The translations under genes were made by a program, and so were the position numbers. Of a stretch of 13,888 nucleotides of DNA, positions 13,446-13,888 are shown piece by piece. Origin of the DNA: Sporomusaceae bacterium (GTDB lineage Bacteria > Bacillota > Negativicutes > DSM-13327). The DNA lies in contig JAPUES010000133.1 in the NCBI GenBank assembly GCA_027492445.1, positions 1 through 13,888 on the forward strand, given 5' to 3'. The notes beneath the pieces are model-generated. The model worked only from the letters and a program-made list of their open reading frames with translations. It made no database searches and had not been told where the DNA came from. Within the stretch, counting starts at the first letter, position 1; the number at the start of each line of letters is the position of its first letter.

Positions 13446-13888
13446 ATGGCATTTAATTTACATAAATCCACTCAGGCTTTTGAGGAAGCCAAACAATATA
13501 TTCCGGGCGGAGTAAATAGTCCTGTACGATCTTTTCGTGGTGTAAAGGGCACACCTCCTTTTATTGAAAGAGCAGCAGGCAGTTATCTATATGATATTGA
13601 TGGCAATCAATATATTGATTATATTGGGTCTTGGGGGCCTATGATTTTAGGCCATGCTCATCCTGAGGTAGTACAGGCCCTCACTGCAGCCGTTAGCAAG
13701 GGTACAAGCTATGGTGCACCTACCTTGCTAGAAACAGAGCTTGCGAGGCTAGTAAATCAGGCTGTACCGTCGATGGAACTGGTACGTATGGTGAATTCGG
13801 GAACCGAAGCTACCATGAGTGTCTTAAGGTTAGCGCGGGCTTATACCAAACGGAGCAAGATTGTTAAATTTGCTGGCTGCTATCATGG
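13446..13888 (+). CDS. hemL: glutamate-1-semialdehyde 2,1-aminomutase, 5' part
   Basis: PLP-dependent enzyme that isomerises glutamate-1-semialdehyde, the HemA product, to 5-aminolevulinate. I translated the visible 147 codons by eye. They start MAFNLHKSTQAFEEA, then PGGVNSPVRSF, YIGSWGPMILGHAHPEV and VNSGTEATMSVLRLAR, all hallmarks of this enzyme. The PLP-binding lysine would lie beyond the window, so the gene is cut by the window edge and not broken. AGGAGG (13431-13436) overlaps the hemB stop and lies 9 nt before ATG. It completes the C5 pathway in the operon. Confidence 0.96.
   Translation, partial: MAFNLHKSTQAFEEAKQYIPGGVNSPVRSFRGVKGTPPFIERAAGSYLYDIDGNQYIDYIGSWGPMILGHAHPEVVQALTAAVSKGTSYGAPTLLETELARLVNQAVPSMELVRMVNSGTEATMSVLRLARAYTKRSKIVKFAGCYH

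Noticed and set aside
13446..13888. hemL as a truncated pseudogene
   Set aside because: The frame is intact up to the last base of the window; it is cut by the window edge only.

Overview
The window reads as ordinary chromosome of a low-GC, spore-former-type Firmicute. It holds the end of an rRNA operon, a set of mostly single-gene envelope and housekeeping units, and a long tetrapyrrole (heme/siroheme/B12 precursor) operon. A fused uroporphyrinogen-III methyltransferase/synthase, an LCP protein next to a PBP2, and a precorrin-2 dehydrogenase leading the hem cluster would all fit Negativicutes (Sporomusa/Pelosinus-like). That placement is inference from gene content and style, not a sequence match. 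I see no tRNA, CRISPR array, transposase or phage gene.

Region 1 (1-616) holds the last bases of 23S rRNA, a spacer with a perfect small hairpin, a complete 5S rRNA and its intrinsic terminator. After these comes an unexpected second, partial 5S copy: 62 nt corresponding to 5S positions 51-112, 61 of 62 identical, fused directly to a hairpin-rich segment. Region 2 (617-2860) has a lipoprotein ApbE flavin transferase, a NudL-type Nudix hydrolase, and a convergent small unknown gene sharing a bidirectional terminator with the Nudix gene. Region 3 (2861-4498) has a lipoprotein GH18 glycosidase with a busy leader (palindrome, possible 11-codon ORF, inverted repeat), then a CopZ-like metal-binding protein.

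Region 4 (4499-8025) covers cell-wall assembly. An LCP-family wall-polymer ligase has its own well-formed promoter and terminator. It is followed by a class B PBP2 transpeptidase.

Region 5 (8026-13888) runs precorrin-2 dehydrogenase, hemA, hemC, cobA-hemD, hemB and hemL (cut by the window edge), all on the + strand with overlaps of 32, 41 and 8 nt. Together they take glutamyl-tRNA to 5-aminolevulinate (HemA, HemL), then to porphobilinogen (HemB), hydroxymethylbilane (HemC), uroporphyrinogen III (HemD), precorrin-2 (CobA) and sirohydrochlorin (the dehydrogenase). No uroporphyrinogen decarboxylase is visible here, so the cluster as seen points to siroheme, cobalamin or the siroheme-dependent heme route.

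Four genes carry extended Shine-Dalgarno sequences that contain an in-frame GTG or ATG exactly 9 nt before the better start. I placed those starts downstream. I did not find a clearly new biological system. The best leads are the chimeric 5S fragment and the leader of the GH18 gene.
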